Shown one piece after another: positions 11,685 to 24,011 of a stretch of 64,000 nt of DNA. Position 1 is the stretch's first letter. Each line of letters opens with the position of its first letter. The stretch is taken from positions 69,883,786-69,947,785 of the forward strand of contig OZ018321.1 in the NCBI GenBank assembly GCA_963969495.1, written 5' to 3'. The notes under the pieces were generated by a model that saw nothing but the letters and a program-made list of their open reading frames with translations, searched no databases and was not told where the DNA came from. The translations under genes and the position numbers were made by a program. The DNA comes from Ceratothoa steindachneri (lineage: Eukaryota; Arthropoda; Malacostraca; Isopoda; Cymothoidae).

Positions 11685-12480
11685 ACTGGCTGAGCAGCAG
11701 TAGTAGCAGCCCCAATTAAATTCTGCTCCGTCTCTATTGGCCAGTTCCCACGGGTCTCCCCCAACTCCGTGGCCCAACTCTTCGTTACCCGTTTGCAAGT
11801 GGTAAAAGATCAGAAGATACCCTCGCCCATAGCAACCTCACGTTCTTTAGTATTCAAGGAGATTATGACCGAAGACTTAGCAAGGACCAAAAGAACAACG
11901 ATTCCCTCCGATCGGTGTGGGTTAAGGCCCAGTCAAAATAACAAGAAGCCACCTGAGGAGACAAGGGAATCTCCTACCAAGTTACGGACTGTTTAATATA
12001 CCGTGCGTGCTCATTACACGGTAAACTCCAGACGCGAGCATTGTGTGTCCCGCGTTCTCATGATGGCCATATTTTAACCACTGCCCATGACAGCCTATTC
12101 CCTGGTCATTTTAGTCACACGAAGACCACCCAGAAGATCTTCGAATATTTTTATTAGTCAGGCACACATAAATAAATCATTTGCTAGGTGTTGCGATATC
12201 TGCCAAAGGACTGCCCTCAAAGGAGGAGTAAAGCCGGCGCCGTTGCAGAAAAGACTTCTAATGTCAGAGCCGTTTTCCAGGGTCATGATTGATCTCATCA
12301 GTCCAATATACCCCTGTCGAGTGAAGGACACGGTCATGTTCTAACTTTAGTTTATTTCCCCCTGGTTCCCCTATGCTGTGGTGTTGAAGAATAATTGGAT
12401 TACTTTTGTATATATTCAACTAGAATTCATGTAGTTTTGTGTAATGAGTTATAAGAATATGTGCTATTATTCCTTTTTAT
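11685..12480 (+). pseudogene. Gypsy Pol fragment copy 2: linker and integrase zinc finger
   Basis: Parallel to the fragment at 6125-6868: the same linker, the same H2C2 integrase zinc finger (RCCDICQRTALKGGVKP near 12190-12235), and the same core start (PFSRVMIDLISPIYP near 12270-12315). It stops coding at the same place. Relative to copy 1 it has about 60 extra bases near 11880-11940. Stops occur near 12155 and 12345. It lies downstream of the Gag relic and upstream of LTR copy B, consistent with an internally deleted element. Confidence 0.75.
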
Positions 12481-12845
12481 TATCGTGTATATATTTTTGA
12501 TGAGTTACCCTGTTCGTATGTAACTTTTTTGTATGTAAACCCCTGTTATTGAGTCTATGATAACCCAGGCTATTGATAACTATTTCTGTCCATTTTATTG
12601 TATTGCTAATAACTATTAATAACGATTCTATACGTCTTATTGTATGATTAATGTTATTTATTTTGGTTTTTTTTCCTGATGTGTTTGGTAATGGGAATAC
12701 CAAGCATTTTCCGAGTTCTCTTTATTTGACTTATTTTTGTGCCGCGTACCCAGTAACAGCCCATTTGTAATTGTTTTCCTATAGGAAATTTAGCCTCGTA
12801 ATTACTTTATATTAGTCTGATGTCACTTCCATCAAGCTCCATCTT
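12481..12845 (+). other. Non-coding gypsy tail
   Basis: AT-rich sequence between the integrase fragment and the polypurine tract, with no open frame of note. It is probably the untranslated 3' part of the internal region. Confidence 0.35.
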
Positions 12846-12857
12846 GGAAGAGAAGGT
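12846..12857 (+). promoter_or_regulatory. Polypurine tract before LTR copy B
   Basis: GGAAGAGAAGG lies immediately before the LTR start at 12860. A purine run here is where plus-strand DNA synthesis would be primed. Confidence 0.5.
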
Positions 12858-12859
12858 TA

Positions 12860-13700
12860 TGTCAGAGAGAGAAAGTTACCCCCCCTTTCCCCTAGAACCC
12901 AACGTATACCTGTGGCGCCTGAGAAGATACACCTACACGGAAATATCAGCCCCAAGGGAGGCACAAGATTTTCGCGGGACCGCTTAATCCGAATGGGTTT
13001 GCATTCCTCTCTGTCGCACCGTCTGATCGGCGTCAGACCCACGGCGCCAAAAACCTTTCTTAAAGCTGTCAGGCCGCCAAAACTATCCTTCCCCTAAAGC
13101 GTCAAGTGTATTAGATCCCTGTCTCCCTTTGGGTGGCCCCCAGCAACCCGCTTCCGCCAAGGCATAATAAATACTTCGAGAAAGGCTTAGAGAAAGCAGT
13201 ACCATACAGACCTGTTTTATTAAGCAGCCACGTACAGTCTCGTACACCCTGCTTCGCCTACCAACAGCTTCCAGCTACGAAGGTGACGCGTCACCTCTAA
13301 CCGGCCTCGCTCGTATCTAAGGCTAAAGTTCACGCCGAAAGACGATAGATACGGACAGACATCTTTCACTCGGTTATCGACTTCGTTCAACGACTGGAGT
13401 ACACCCTCGCTCATTTCTCAGCGAGGTTAAAGAAGAAGGAATCTTACAATTTCAACTTTGCAGCTTCCCGTTTACTCGCCGTATTCAAGCCTCTAGTCAA
13501 TTAAGCTTCACTTGAGTCTTCCCGATAATTGTACTCTCCCGTTTTCTCTGGAAGCAATCACCGTGCATCCTCTCTCGGACTCTCGTAGCCGTCTAAGAAT
13601 TGCTTATTTAGGCCAACCGCACTCGACTTTGTTTATTTAACCTTCGCACTGGGATCTGTATCCCGATTCTCTGGCGTGCCCTCTTCACGGTCACCCTACG
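12860..13700 (+). repeat. Gypsy LTR, copy B
   Basis: Homologous to 5091-6059. It starts TGTCAGAGAGAG after a polypurine tract, so it sits in the 3' LTR position. It lacks the roughly 145-bp segment that copy A has, and homology ends at CACCCTACG. No target duplication matching the left flank of copy A is seen, which fits these being parts of different insertions or a rearranged locus. Confidence 0.7.
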
Positions 13701-15955
13701 TCACGGTAGGTTAGAAAGTTCTTCCTTCTCCATAATATTCGCCCGTAACTTACAGCCTCCGATTATCTTGTAGATTTTATGATCTTCTAATTCTATAAGT
13801 TTTTAAATGTACCTTTTTTATTTAAATTATTTCCCTATCATTTTTCTCCGTTTGGCAAGTTCTGTCTACACTCGTGCTCACCAGAATCCAAACATTGTCC
13901 TTCCTTTTCTGTCTACCAGGGACATGTATCTTTCAAACATTTTCAATTTGCCCTTTTAATCATTTTTTGGGAGATAGCGCCATTTACTATAAGCCATTCC
14001 TGTCCTTGATCATTTTATGTTTAATTAAAAACTTTTATCTTTCAGCTTAGCTAAATTGAAACAATAACAATGAAACGGTAAAGGTCGTAGGAGGAAACAA
14101 GCAAATCATTGGAAGCTTACCTAGCCCCTGTGGGTGGGGGGCAAGTCAGCCAAACTCAGTGCCAGGTCCCAAGCCCGAATAAATAGAGAGAGTTGGAGTC
14201 CGTAAAGTCTCTGCAAAACCTTAATGGATAAACGGCGACCACGGTTATGGAAAGGCAGACGAGAATAAGAAGATAAAAACTTTAGAGTGAATCAAAGTAA
14301 TCTGTCTTAGTGACGCCTAAACCATAATCTTATCTCAATGGAAGAGACCAACTAAGCTCTAAGGCCCTATTCCTTACGCTCTCGATCATGATTCGCCAAG
14401 CTTCAGAAATTTGTCTTCTCCTGTCTGACCTAAATTTTAATTAATTAGTCCTAATAACCCGTTTGCCTTACTATTAGTAAATATTAAACCTAGCTCAGAG
14501 TTATAAAATCTTTTAAATTGGTCTTTAATTTTACTCTTCAAGGACATTTTCCGCCCCGTGACTACAGTTTGTATTTTTGCTTGCCTACGTTAGATGTAAT
14601 ATAGGTGAAAAGAATTGTCTTTGCGTTCTTTATCATTCATATATTTCATTAGTACCCCAGTTCTTACTAATATGCCATTTACCTCTATGGTATTCTCATT
14701 ACTTTCCAGTGAGGAGAAATATTTTTATTGGTTACACCACTATCGTATCTTAGCTCAATATATAAATCCCCATCAAGTTTAGCTCGCCAGTTCTCATAAC
14801 TTGTACGAGATGGTAGCTTGGTTCTTACTCTACCATGGACAAAAACTGGTACCTAAAATGTGTATTTATGTTTTATGACTAATGCTCGTTTCTTTACATG
14901 GTGGGAAAGCAAACTTCAAGCTTACTAATACCTTTGTTATGGTTCACGAAAAAGGTTCTATTTGGGGGGAAGGGTTAAATGTCATTCTTTGTCGTAAACC
15001 AACTTTTTTGTCTGTCAAATATCAAGTTTAAGCTCGGTAACACAGCAACCTTGTTCATGTTTGTCCTGGTGACTGTCTTTGTCCTCTACACAAAATTGTT
15101 ATACGATTTTTCAAATAAGTTTACAATCGACTTATACCTGTAGTACCTGGACGACGGTACGTCTTCTTGGACAGAATACCCGCTGTTAACCACCCTTTCT
15201 CACAACCTCACTGTCCTCAATGTTTGCAAGCCTCTTTGGTTTAGAACTTTGATTACTTTACTCTGCCTCCATTCATCAATCTACTTTCTGAACTCTCGTT
15301 ACTGAATTATGACTAACGCATGGGGAAAGTTTATGTATACCGGCTTAACTGTTAACTGGAGGAGTACCGGGTCTTGCCAGCCAGAGTGCCCATAGGGAAA
15401 GCATGGCTCACGGAGAAAAATTAATCTATTCGATAGGATTGGCGAAGCTGCTCAGTTCCCCTTTCCCTCTATGTGCTGCCTTACCTAAAAGTATCTATCT
15501 TATTTTTTTTTATATTTCTAGGCTTAAAAACCTGACCAAATACCCCATGCCGCGTCAAAAGCGAAGACTTCGACATTATATAAACAACGCCCTTTAACAT
15601 CTCCAGGTTGCAAAAGACCAGGCGGGTGGGTGTTGGGGCGTGAATAATGAGATATTTTTTGCCTCAATAACCACCTCTTTGTGGACATTCTAAGATATCT
15701 AAAACAGCCTTATCAATGTGAGAGGCCTTTACTGTAGGCTGCCACGACAACATAAAAATGCCTCGGTTTCCGTCTCTGAGTCTGCCACGCGATAGATGAT
15801 GACATAATAAGTGATCCAATCTATCAGTCGGGCATCTCTGTCTGCTCAACTAAGAACTTCTGTCCTTGGGGAGCAATCGTCTACTAGTAAACAAAGTGGT
15901 TTAACCTGCCCAATGCTAGGTTGAAGCATCTGGACACAGGAGATAGCCCACCACC
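13701..15955. other. Unassigned; short LINE-like motif at 14.1-14.2 kb
   Basis: There is no open frame worth calling. At 14120-14190 the sequence CCTAGCCCCTG...GGTCCCAAGCCC followed by GAATAAATAGAGAG resembles a block I associate with non-LTR retrotransposons in many animals. This is recollection, not a search. The rest has no visible structure. Confidence 0.3.
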
Positions 15956-15959
15956 ATTG

Positions 15960-18270
15960 TTTCATTCATAATTGAGCTGTGGAGGAGCTCCCCTATCTCT
16001 ACTCTCTATTGGTATTGTGGTTTCTTTTTTACCTATGCTGTAGGGACCCTCGGGCAGGCCTACTTCACATGGAAGCACTGCCCCCTTTGATTTGTTCAGA
16101 AGAGCAATCAAGCTTCTTCCAACGGATAGGAGAATTTTATCTCTCTTTTTATTGTGTTGAAGGGAGCTTTCACTTACTCTTTCCTGCCAATGTGCCCCTG
16201 GTTATTTCATACTCGACAGGAAGGAGTGTCACTTTCTCATCTTCTTTTGCAGGGACAGGCTAAATTAGCTCAACATGCACATCAGGCCGCTCAAACTTGA
16301 CCGCTGCCAGTGGGGGCACCTGGTTTAGTACAAACTCTGAGATGGGAAAGAGACGACGAGGTTCATTGGGTGTTTCACACAGATTGCTTGACCTGCATTT
16401 AGTGACATTCTTGAGGCCGGAATGACCACTATCCAAATTTTCCTGAGTGACGCTGCCCCACCAGCCGCAATAACGTATCTTTTTCCATAAGGTCACATAC
16501 TAAGTGGGCGCCCATTTCGGATTCCTGACACAAAGTGGATGGGATGGAAAAAGGAGGCCCTCTTACCAAACGAGCGCTTATCCAATGGGTGGTATTAGAA
16601 AAAAGGTAAATCTTACTTCGAAAGTGAATACTGACTAGGCGTGAATCACCACCGAGCAAAAGTAAACTCTCGGGAAATATATTCCCGATGGGATAATATG
16701 GGTTCTTATGGAATTGAATGGAGAGGAGTACTCGCCTCCTTCAGATCTAGTTTCGCAGATAGCCAGGTCTTTTACGATTTAAGCGAATATTTAGGCTGAA
16801 CCTGACACGTTAGACTCACAGTTCCTTTGCGGGTGGGAGAGAGATTACAGACCACAACATCTACTTATTTATATAAGAAAAAAAGTAAAATTAAGAAAGC
16901 ATGCGATTCTTTTCTCCTTTAAGGAGATTCGGATGTGTTCTTTCTCCATTCGGTAGTTGATCAGAAAAAAATGACTCGTCAGCACCCCATGGCACCTTTG
17001 GGTCAATGGAGCAATATCCTATGGAAAAGCCGAGTGACAAGGAGATTGTAGCCTCAGCAGCGTCTGTGCTCCACATGGCGAGACTGCCTGGTATCTTCCA
17101 ACCTGCCGACCTCAATAGATATTTGATCATTTTTCTCATACTATCCAAAGTACACTTGTTCCATCAGTGCCTTGCATTAGATAGGAATTTCGGTTTGGAA
17201 AAATCGCTCGTTTCTATTGAATTTGGATCACCCTGTACGCTCGGAAATTGTGTCTGCTTTTTGGACACACGACAGCTCAAATTTGCAGGGAAACTGGACA
17301 CTACCATCAACTTCAAAAAAGTATTAGTCTATGCGAAAAAACATGTTGACTATTCTGCGGAGGATATCCCAACTAGCCGTCAAATTGGACGTATGATAAG
17401 GAAAATGGGAAGGTACTTGAAACCAACCTCTATACTCCTCCTTAGGTTTAACTTGGATATGCTTCTTAACTGCTTGTGGGCGTGTTGATATCGCTACCGT
17501 GTCAAAGTATTCGTGCGATGGCCACGCCATTACTCTTAGCAGTGCTTCGGGAATATTAATAAGAGTTGCAGCCGTGCTACGTCGGGTCAACCTGAAATCT
17601 ATACTAACTGCTTTTATGCTTTACATGATAAAGCTGTATCTTTTGAGGGTATGTGTCTGAATTGCAAGGATCCTTACCCCAATTTTTGGTGGAAATGTTA
17701 CTCGTACCTTTACGTAAAAGTGGTCCTAGTTGTACAAGGTCCGGACCGAATCTCTTTTCGAGAGGCTAACTAATTGGTCGTGAGAACTGACTAACCTTCT
17801 CAAATTGAGAAGGTGAAATCTTCTTGCCTACCCAGCTTATTTAGCAGGAAAAATATCGTACTCAATAGGAAGTGTAATAGTGACTCTACCTTATTCGGGT
17901 GGCATCCTAGCAGAGCTGGCGGAAATACAAAATATTAACCATCCATAGCTCTAGACAAGGGCACCCCTCCTCTCTCCAAAGGGAGCGCTTTGCAAAAAAA
18001 CGGCCTCAAAAGAGGTGAATCACCGCAAGGTTGTCGTAAGCCAATCCACGAGTTTTCCTACGTCTACCGCCCCTGTCGAAAAGAGAGTAGCAATATGGAG
18101 GATTGAGATCCATTGTCCCTAGGAAAGCACAATGGGGTGCTTTGGAAAGTAAGGTTCTTCCAGATGCTGAGGGACCCTTGGCCACAAAGCTGGAGAAGAA
18201 GGCAGAAACTTCACCTCGATGGTGGCCCTGGGCCGTGAAGTCATTTTCCTTTAATGAAATTGCCATACAT
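15960..18270 (-). pseudogene. Unidentified decayed coding stretch
   Basis: Function unknown. On the minus strand several frames read like real protein with ordinary amino-acid composition. Segments lie at 18266-18006 (86 codons, containing AQGHHRGEVSAFF), 17590-17324 (ALLRVMAWPSHEYFDTVAIS), 17148-16891 (SAGWKIPGSLAMWSTDAAE), 16659-16429, and 16496 down to about 16180 with one in-frame stop (DVHVELI, then PVPAKEDEKVTLLPVEYEI). The plus strand has a 160-codon open frame at 17006-17488 that could instead be the real one. I see no RT, integrase, transposase or zinc-finger motif. Higher GC, no TA arrays and multiple disrupted frames suggest one or more long genes that have decayed. An inserted viral or unknown mobile element is possible but untested. 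Confidence 0.3.
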
Positions 18271-18539
18271 TCCTTTATGCATCCCTCTATCTATTTTCAT
18301 CGGGAATTGATGCTCTGCGTGTGCCCACGCCCACCTTAACAGGGTATAATGGTTTTACAACCTCACTACTATGTGATGGAGCCAGGCATGGCGATGCGTA
18401 ATTTACACTCGATATGATGTCTCCAAGGGGTCAATCTCCTATCACGCAGGGGCAGTGCAGAAACATAGCCCCGAATAGCTGGTAATACTTTTATTTCATT
18501 TTATAATTCACTATCGGCTGACATATGTCTTACTTTCAT

Positions 18540-18800
18540 TTAAACCAATGCAATTTTTAGTCTCGTGTGACTCTATATCTTACTATGTCGGTCAGTCGGT
18601 CTGTCAGTCCGTTGGATCTTGTTTTGCTTTTTTATGTTTTTGTAATAACATAGTAACCATTCGGCCGATTCTAACCAAATTTGAAACCTTTATGTTGTTT
18701 TACATATTCTTTCGAATGATATAATTGCCAAGGTTAGTCCGGGAATTATTACAAGTTTTGAAGGTTTTAAGGTCATAAATCAGAATAGGTGAGAGCACGC
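18540..18800 (-). repeat. Reverse copy of the ~126-bp repeat family
   Basis: Read on the minus strand this resembles the tandem units at 33.35-33.8 kb: CAATTATATCATTCGAAAG, then a block like TTAGAATCGGCCGAATGG, then a run of GACTGACCGACATAG type. It is a dispersed repeat whose ends are not defined here. Confidence 0.55.
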
Positions 18801-19490
18801 GACTTTGGTCAGCAGAACGTGCTTGCTCTTCCTCTAGTATATTAATGGTATATTCATCTTCTGGGGAGAGTAAATAATTAATCCCCCCCGGGCCTAATTG
18901 AAGAGCTGAAGATCGTTGTCTTAACTGTAACTAAATTCTTGTATCTTTTTTCGATAACCTAATGCCTCTTTCTTTGTGACACGGTGGCCCGCATTACAGA
19001 AAAAGATGGATTTATCTATCTCTATCGTAGAGTGTAGGTTTGTTGTTGAGGCCTTTGAAGCTTCTCCTGCCCTCACAGCAAATTGAGTCTTACTACTCTT
19101 CCGATAATGTTTGGCCGTTTAAAACGGCTTGTGGATCCTTGGTGTTCATTTATCTACGAAACAAGGACCACCCAAAAACCTTCACTGTTAGTAAAATTTG
19201 AGCTAGGACTAGGCTTCCGGCTTTTTTGTAAGAACGCCCGCTCCTCTGTATGACCGGCATTTGAATCTTCACCTAATGCGATTGTACACGAATGACTCTC
19301 AACATGAATTGTATGGGGAGGATATATTCATGTCCTTCTCCCCTTATTGGAACCCAGCGGTACTCTTCCATGTGGATGGTCTCTCTTCACGGCTAAGCTG
19401 GTTCCTTTAACCACTCAGTACCTGATATTAGGCGCCATGCTCGATTCGGAAACGAGATTGAGATCAATAGCCACTCAAATGACCGTGTCT
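18801..19490. other. Unassigned DNA before LINE tail
   Basis: No recognisable coding or repeat structure. It could be a decayed upstream part of the LINE whose RNase H lies at 19.5-19.7 kb, but no RT motif is readable. Confidence 0.3.
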
Positions 19491-19499
19491 GCCATCAAG

Positions 19500-19930
19500 T
19501 TAATACAATCGATTCAATTCTAATGTTTTTAGTATCTGTGACACTATGGCTGCTGAAAGAAGAGTAGATATCGAGATACTCCTTAGCTGGGTTGCTAGAA
19601 GTGTAAGAATTATGGGAAAGGAACGCGCTAATAAGGATGCAAACCAGGCTACAAGTGTGCAATCTGAACAGCATTTGGCTCTTCCTCACTCTGAATAGAT
19701 GTAGGAATTTTATTAAGCTGCATGAAAAAGAAGACGGGAGAGGGCCAACGGGAATCTAAAGTTTCGTAGACCTAGCCATCAATTTTTCGACAGCGTCAGG
19801 CCATATTCTATCACCTCTGGATCGTACATACGCTTTGGATGCAGTGTTGTATGAAGGAGCGCTCCTCTGAAATTGGTCTCACGACTGTTTGTTCTCACAG
19901 ACTGTCTGGCACATTCTTGTCGAAATTTAG
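19500..19930 (+). pseudogene. LINE RNase H fragment
   Basis: The tail of a non-LTR retrotransposon polyprotein. Around 19575-19690 the residues run like LSWVARSVRIMGKERANK, matching the usual RNase H end of Jockey/R1-type elements (WVPSHVGIxGNExAD), then DANQATSVQSEQHLALPHSE. Further downstream degraded blocks suggest the usual C-terminal Cys/His tail, but stops are frequent. The N-terminal endonuclease and RT are not seen here. It is probably a 5'-truncated insertion. Confidence 0.45.
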
Positions 19931-20269
19931 TCTGTAGGACTTTTGCGCGCGCTTCATATTCGGCTAACGGTCGGAGTAAGGTCGCTCAAAATTGTCTACT
20001 GCATGTCAATCATGCTCTCTTAATATTTTCTGATAGGATATTGAATGATATATCTGTTTCCTAAAGATCCGTCTTTCTGTTGGTTGTGTCTAGATTGATT
20101 ATAATTTCCCCTATTATCTTCAACTTTTTTCTAGTAAAGAAGGTAGCTCTACCGTTCACGTACGCAATCAGGAGTATATTGTCTCGTCAACTGCGTAAAG
20201 ACTCTATGGAACTCCTCCCCATCGAAATGGGTTTACATTTGTTTAATTTGGGGGAAACAAGCTGATACC

Positions 20270-20790
20270 TCCAGCTCATAAGGAATTGGATTACTACCAC
20301 TCGAAGTGAACTATGAAGATCGAAAGAAAGAGTAGGAGGTTCATATCCGGTAAAAATTATGAATTGTTCTGACCCGGTTTCATCTCGTGATGTTTGAGCT
20401 GTGGAACCCTTATACCTCGTGAAGAGTCTGAATAGTCTTATTCGAAAACAATCTCACTAGAATTGCTATCGACAGATATCAAATATTTATTAGAGGTGGA
20501 ATGTGCTTTCTTTTATGTAGACCGTTAAAAATCCGCCTTGACAAATGATTCTTGCACTTCTTATGCCTCAAATATCTCTGCTTGTGTAGTGTTTTAAGTT
20601 TCTGCGTTCTCCCGCATTTTGGGGAGAGGACACCGTCTGTTCAGCTCAATCCAAGGCAAGAGAATCGAAGTTAACTGGTTCCTATGTTTTATAAGAGCTC
20701 AGTATTTGAAGAATTTGATAGAGAAGATACTGCAATTAAAAATGAATGATTTCAATATAGATATTATATTAGGCTCGTAATAAATAATAA
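20270..20790. other. Unassigned DNA
   Basis: No open frame or repeat is recognised between the LINE RNase H tail and the CR1-like endonuclease fragment. Confidence 0.35.
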
Positions 20791-20794
20791 TAAA

Positions 20795-21263
20795 ATGAAC
20801 TTTCTCCTCGTATATGAGCCAGCTAGCAAACGTAAGAGCATGATATTATTAATTTGGAAATACCTTCGAACCTGATTAGAGAAAAAGTAAACATAATATG
20901 TGGTGACTTCAATTTTTATCACCGAGATTTTGAAATGAATCGGGCAACAATACCTTGATCCAAACTCTTGGATCAATAATGGACGGATCGTCAAACAAAC
21001 AAAATATCCTAGACTTAATTTTGACTAATAAAGAGCGTTAGTTGATAATATATATCTTAGCAAACACTTGATAATATGATCACATCTTAATTCAATTCAA
21101 TCTAAATATTCAGAAAAATGTTCTCTACTCATTCTAGATTTTAATTTTTGAAATTTGGCCTTTATTGCTCACACTTAATTAAATCTTTTAAATTGGGTGA
21201 AAATTTTAAACTTTGAAAACCTACATGAATCATATATGCAAATTTGACGTTCTTCTTTTAATA
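20795..21263 (+). pseudogene. CR1-like LINE piece 1: endonuclease
   Basis: An AP-endonuclease-like domain of a non-LTR retrotransposon, which nicks target DNA for reverse transcription. Residues read LLVYEPASKRKSMILL near 20800-20855, then VNIICGDFNFYHRDFE near 20890-20930, holding the GDFN signature, then NILDLILTNKE near 21000-21045. Several stops and a frameshift break it. It ends at the TA where a mariner element is inserted (21264). The sequence resumes as LINE on the far side of that element. Confidence 0.65.
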
Positions 21264-23000
21264 TACCGGGTGTCCCCTAAAAAAGTTAACGTTATTTATT
21301 AATTAGTATAACTCAAAAGCTATTCGAGATGTTTGGGTTCTGTAAAAGTTGTTTTATTTAACAACTATTTATCTGTGAATTCCGAAAATTTCATTGAATT
21401 CCATTATAAGATATTGATACACTAATGGGTTTAGTGGAGGCTATCAAAAATATGTTTGCGTGAGGAAGTAAAATAATGAAACGAAGCCTAGGAAGGCTAG
21501 GCAACCGTGCACTTTCAAGAGAAGCGTAGGAGCCTAGGTAGCCTAGGTCACTGTGAGATTCTTCAAGCAAAGCCTAGGCCATTTTACGGTGGTTTTTCAG
21601 ACACGCTGTGGTATGGTCTCGTCATTATTGCTTACTAAGCAAATCAAAACGTTTCTGTGTAAAAGTTTAGTTCCATAGAACCCTTTTAATCATGCAGTTA
21701 ACTAAAGATCATTTGAACTACAGTTTCCAGGTAGGCACCCACCAAGCTAGCCCACAATTTGGAAAATATTCGTAAATACCAACATGAAGGGACATGATTA
21801 AATATAAATAAAAGTCGTTCAGGTCGTATTAGAACCATAAGAAGAACAGAAAATATCGAAAATGTTCAGATGACACTTCTTCAAAATCCACATGTATCAG
21901 TCAGAAAGAATGGGTTACAATTGTCAAAGTCATCATTTACCCGCATTATTAATCATGACTTAAAATAGCATCCCAATAAGATGCATGCAAGACGCCAGCT
22001 TCTTGAAACTGACTTTTCTTCGTCGTAGACAATTTGTCGAATGGCTTCTCCATAAACTTGCTCGTTTCTTGGAAAACATTGTGATTGGTAACGAGGCAGC
22101 CGTTTTCATGAATGGAAAGGTAAATAGCCATAACATTCGGCAATATGCGCCCCCCCCTCTCCCCCAGCATTCAACTTTGACACACGTATTGTCTCTCTGT
22201 TGATCGGAATATGCGGGAATGGCTATCTTGTTGGACCATCCATTGTTTTACGATAATAAGTTGAATGGTGCTGCCTACCTGAGCATGATCAACAAAAAGA
22301 TCTTCCCGGAACTCCCACAAATTTACTGCAATCAATTCAATAGACTTTGGTGGATTTAGGACGGCGCACCAGCTCATAGACAGCTTGCTCTAAGAACAAA
22401 ACTGAGAGAAACGTTTGACAATCTCATTGTCGCGCTAAATCATGCAATTGAATGGCCCCCAAGATCCCCTGACTTAACACCGTACTATTATTTCTTATGG
22501 GAATATCTAAAGAGTAAAGTGTATTCTACTCAACCACAAAGCATCAACCAGTTAAAAGATTATATCACACGTGAAGTCAATATACTTAAGGAAAATCACA
22601 AGTTAATCAAAAAAGTTGTTCAATCAATGTGATCAAAGGCGCAACTCTTCTTGGAAAGAAATGGAGGACATGTGGAAGGATACGGTGCTTAGAAAAATAA
22701 AAAATAAGGTGGTATTACCCATATGAAGAGGTGTTTTTGTTAAAAATGGATTTAAATATATTTGTTGATTTTAAACTTCGAAGTTTCATTATTTTACTTC
22801 CTTGCGCAAACATAATTTTTAGACTCCACTACACCCATTAGTGTATCAATATCGTAAAAGGGAATTTAATAAAATTTCCATAATCGACAGATAAATAGTT
22901 GTCAAATTTGTTTTGTTTCATAGCACTCAAAAATCTCCAATAAGTTTTGAGTTATACCAATTCAAAGTACGGTTAACTTTTTTCTGGGACACCTTGTATA
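21264..23000 (+). mobile_element. Mariner/Tc1-like element with 219-bp inverted repeats
   Basis: A cut-and-paste DNA transposon bounded by long terminal inverted repeats. The left repeat (21264-21482) starts TACCGGGTGTCCCC. The right repeat (22783-23000) read in reverse starts TACAAGGTGTCCC, and both continue through AAAAAAGTTAAC and matching blocks to AGTAAAATAATGAAAC. TA dinucleotides flank both ends, as expected for this superfamily. It encodes one decayed transposase and interrupts a CR1-like LINE. Confidence 0.85.
21690..22650 (+). pseudogene. Transposase of long-TIR mariner-like element
   Basis: The DDE/D transposase of the element above. It begins near an ATG at 21692. HTH-like and linker parts are readable (VQMTLLQNPHVSVRKNG near 21865-21915). 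The middle reads FVEWLLHKLARFLENIVIGN near 22040-22095, where the usual IGDEA is IGNEA, so the first catalytic Asp appears changed to Asn. The second Asp sits in DGAPAHRQLALR near 22360, and the third in EWPPRSPDLTPYYYFLWEYL near 22455-22510. About 36 residues separate the last two. The last helices end at KKVVQSM near 22630. Stops and frameshifts near 21960, 22200 and 22355 make it inactive. Confidence 0.8.
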
Positions 23001-23345
23001 TAATGAAATTTTTCATTATAAATGTAGCGATTCTAATAGATCAATTTAGGTCCTACTGATAAATAGAGTCAAAAGCCTAAATGGGAACGTATAAAAAAGT
23101 AGAAGAACATTTGTAAAAACAGCAATTCGGTTGGGAATTCAGAACCACTACCTCTATTATCAAGGCCCTTACAAGTGCAACATAAGAACAACCTAAAGGA
23201 ACTCTGAAAATGAACTAGGGTACATGTCAAAACACGAACCCAAGAAATTTTAGAGATATTTATGTAAAAAGATCGTAAGTCGTTTAATTAGTGTATATGT
23301 AGGGCCCCTCGAGTGGTCCTATTCTAATGATTTTACCATCGAACA
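23001..23345 (+). pseudogene. CR1-like LINE piece 2: post-endonuclease linker
   Basis: Continuation of the LINE after the mariner insertion. Readable blocks such as INRVKSLNGNV near 23055 and YMSKHEPKKF...RYLCKKIVSRL near 23220-23285, then GPLEWS near 23308, resemble the segment between endonuclease and RT in CR1-like elements. The match is by spacing and a few residues, so confidence is modest. Confidence 0.4.
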
Positions 23346-23854
23346 TAAATTTATTTATCTATATTATTTTACCTAATATATTTTAAAGAATAATTTATAC
23401 TTTCAAATTTGTATATAAATGAAAATGAAATTGGTTTTTAAAAGAACAAAATTACAAGTTCCAAAGCGAGGGGGCGCAATACAATAAATCTACTCCAATA
23501 GAAATAGAACTACTTAAGCTCCTTTTAATTGCCCATTTAGAGCCTACATGGTATTTGAATACCTTTGACAAAAAGTACTTGTAATTTCAATATTTATTTT
23601 CATAAAACTGTTATTCCTTATAATGTGCTTTTACTAATTTAGTAACATTTTAAATCTATAAAGTTGTTAATACTGATTTATATGGCGTTGTTTGGCAAGA
23701 TAGCGAATCGTCTACATATGAAGAAGACACTGTATGCTTATCGTGTATATTACGCTTATTTACGCTTATTTCTAACTTTAGTACTTATAGTTATGAGTAA
23801 ACATTAGCTCATAACAAAATAAATATAATAAATAATAAGTATGTCTCTTATTTA
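23346..23854. other. AT-rich DNA before piggyBac
   Basis: No coding signal. It lies between the LINE linker and the left inverted repeat of the piggyBac element, and may be decayed LINE or another small insertion. Confidence 0.3.
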
Positions 23855-24011
23855 CCCGGTGTATTATAATACCCCTTCGGCCTTACGGCCAAGTTACCTC
23901 TGAAAATCAAGTTTTTATGATAATTCACGTTAATAACGATTTTTCAAGCACTATTACTGTAATTAGTTATATGCTCAGTTTATTTGTTTGTAATCCACAT
24001 CAAAATTTAGT

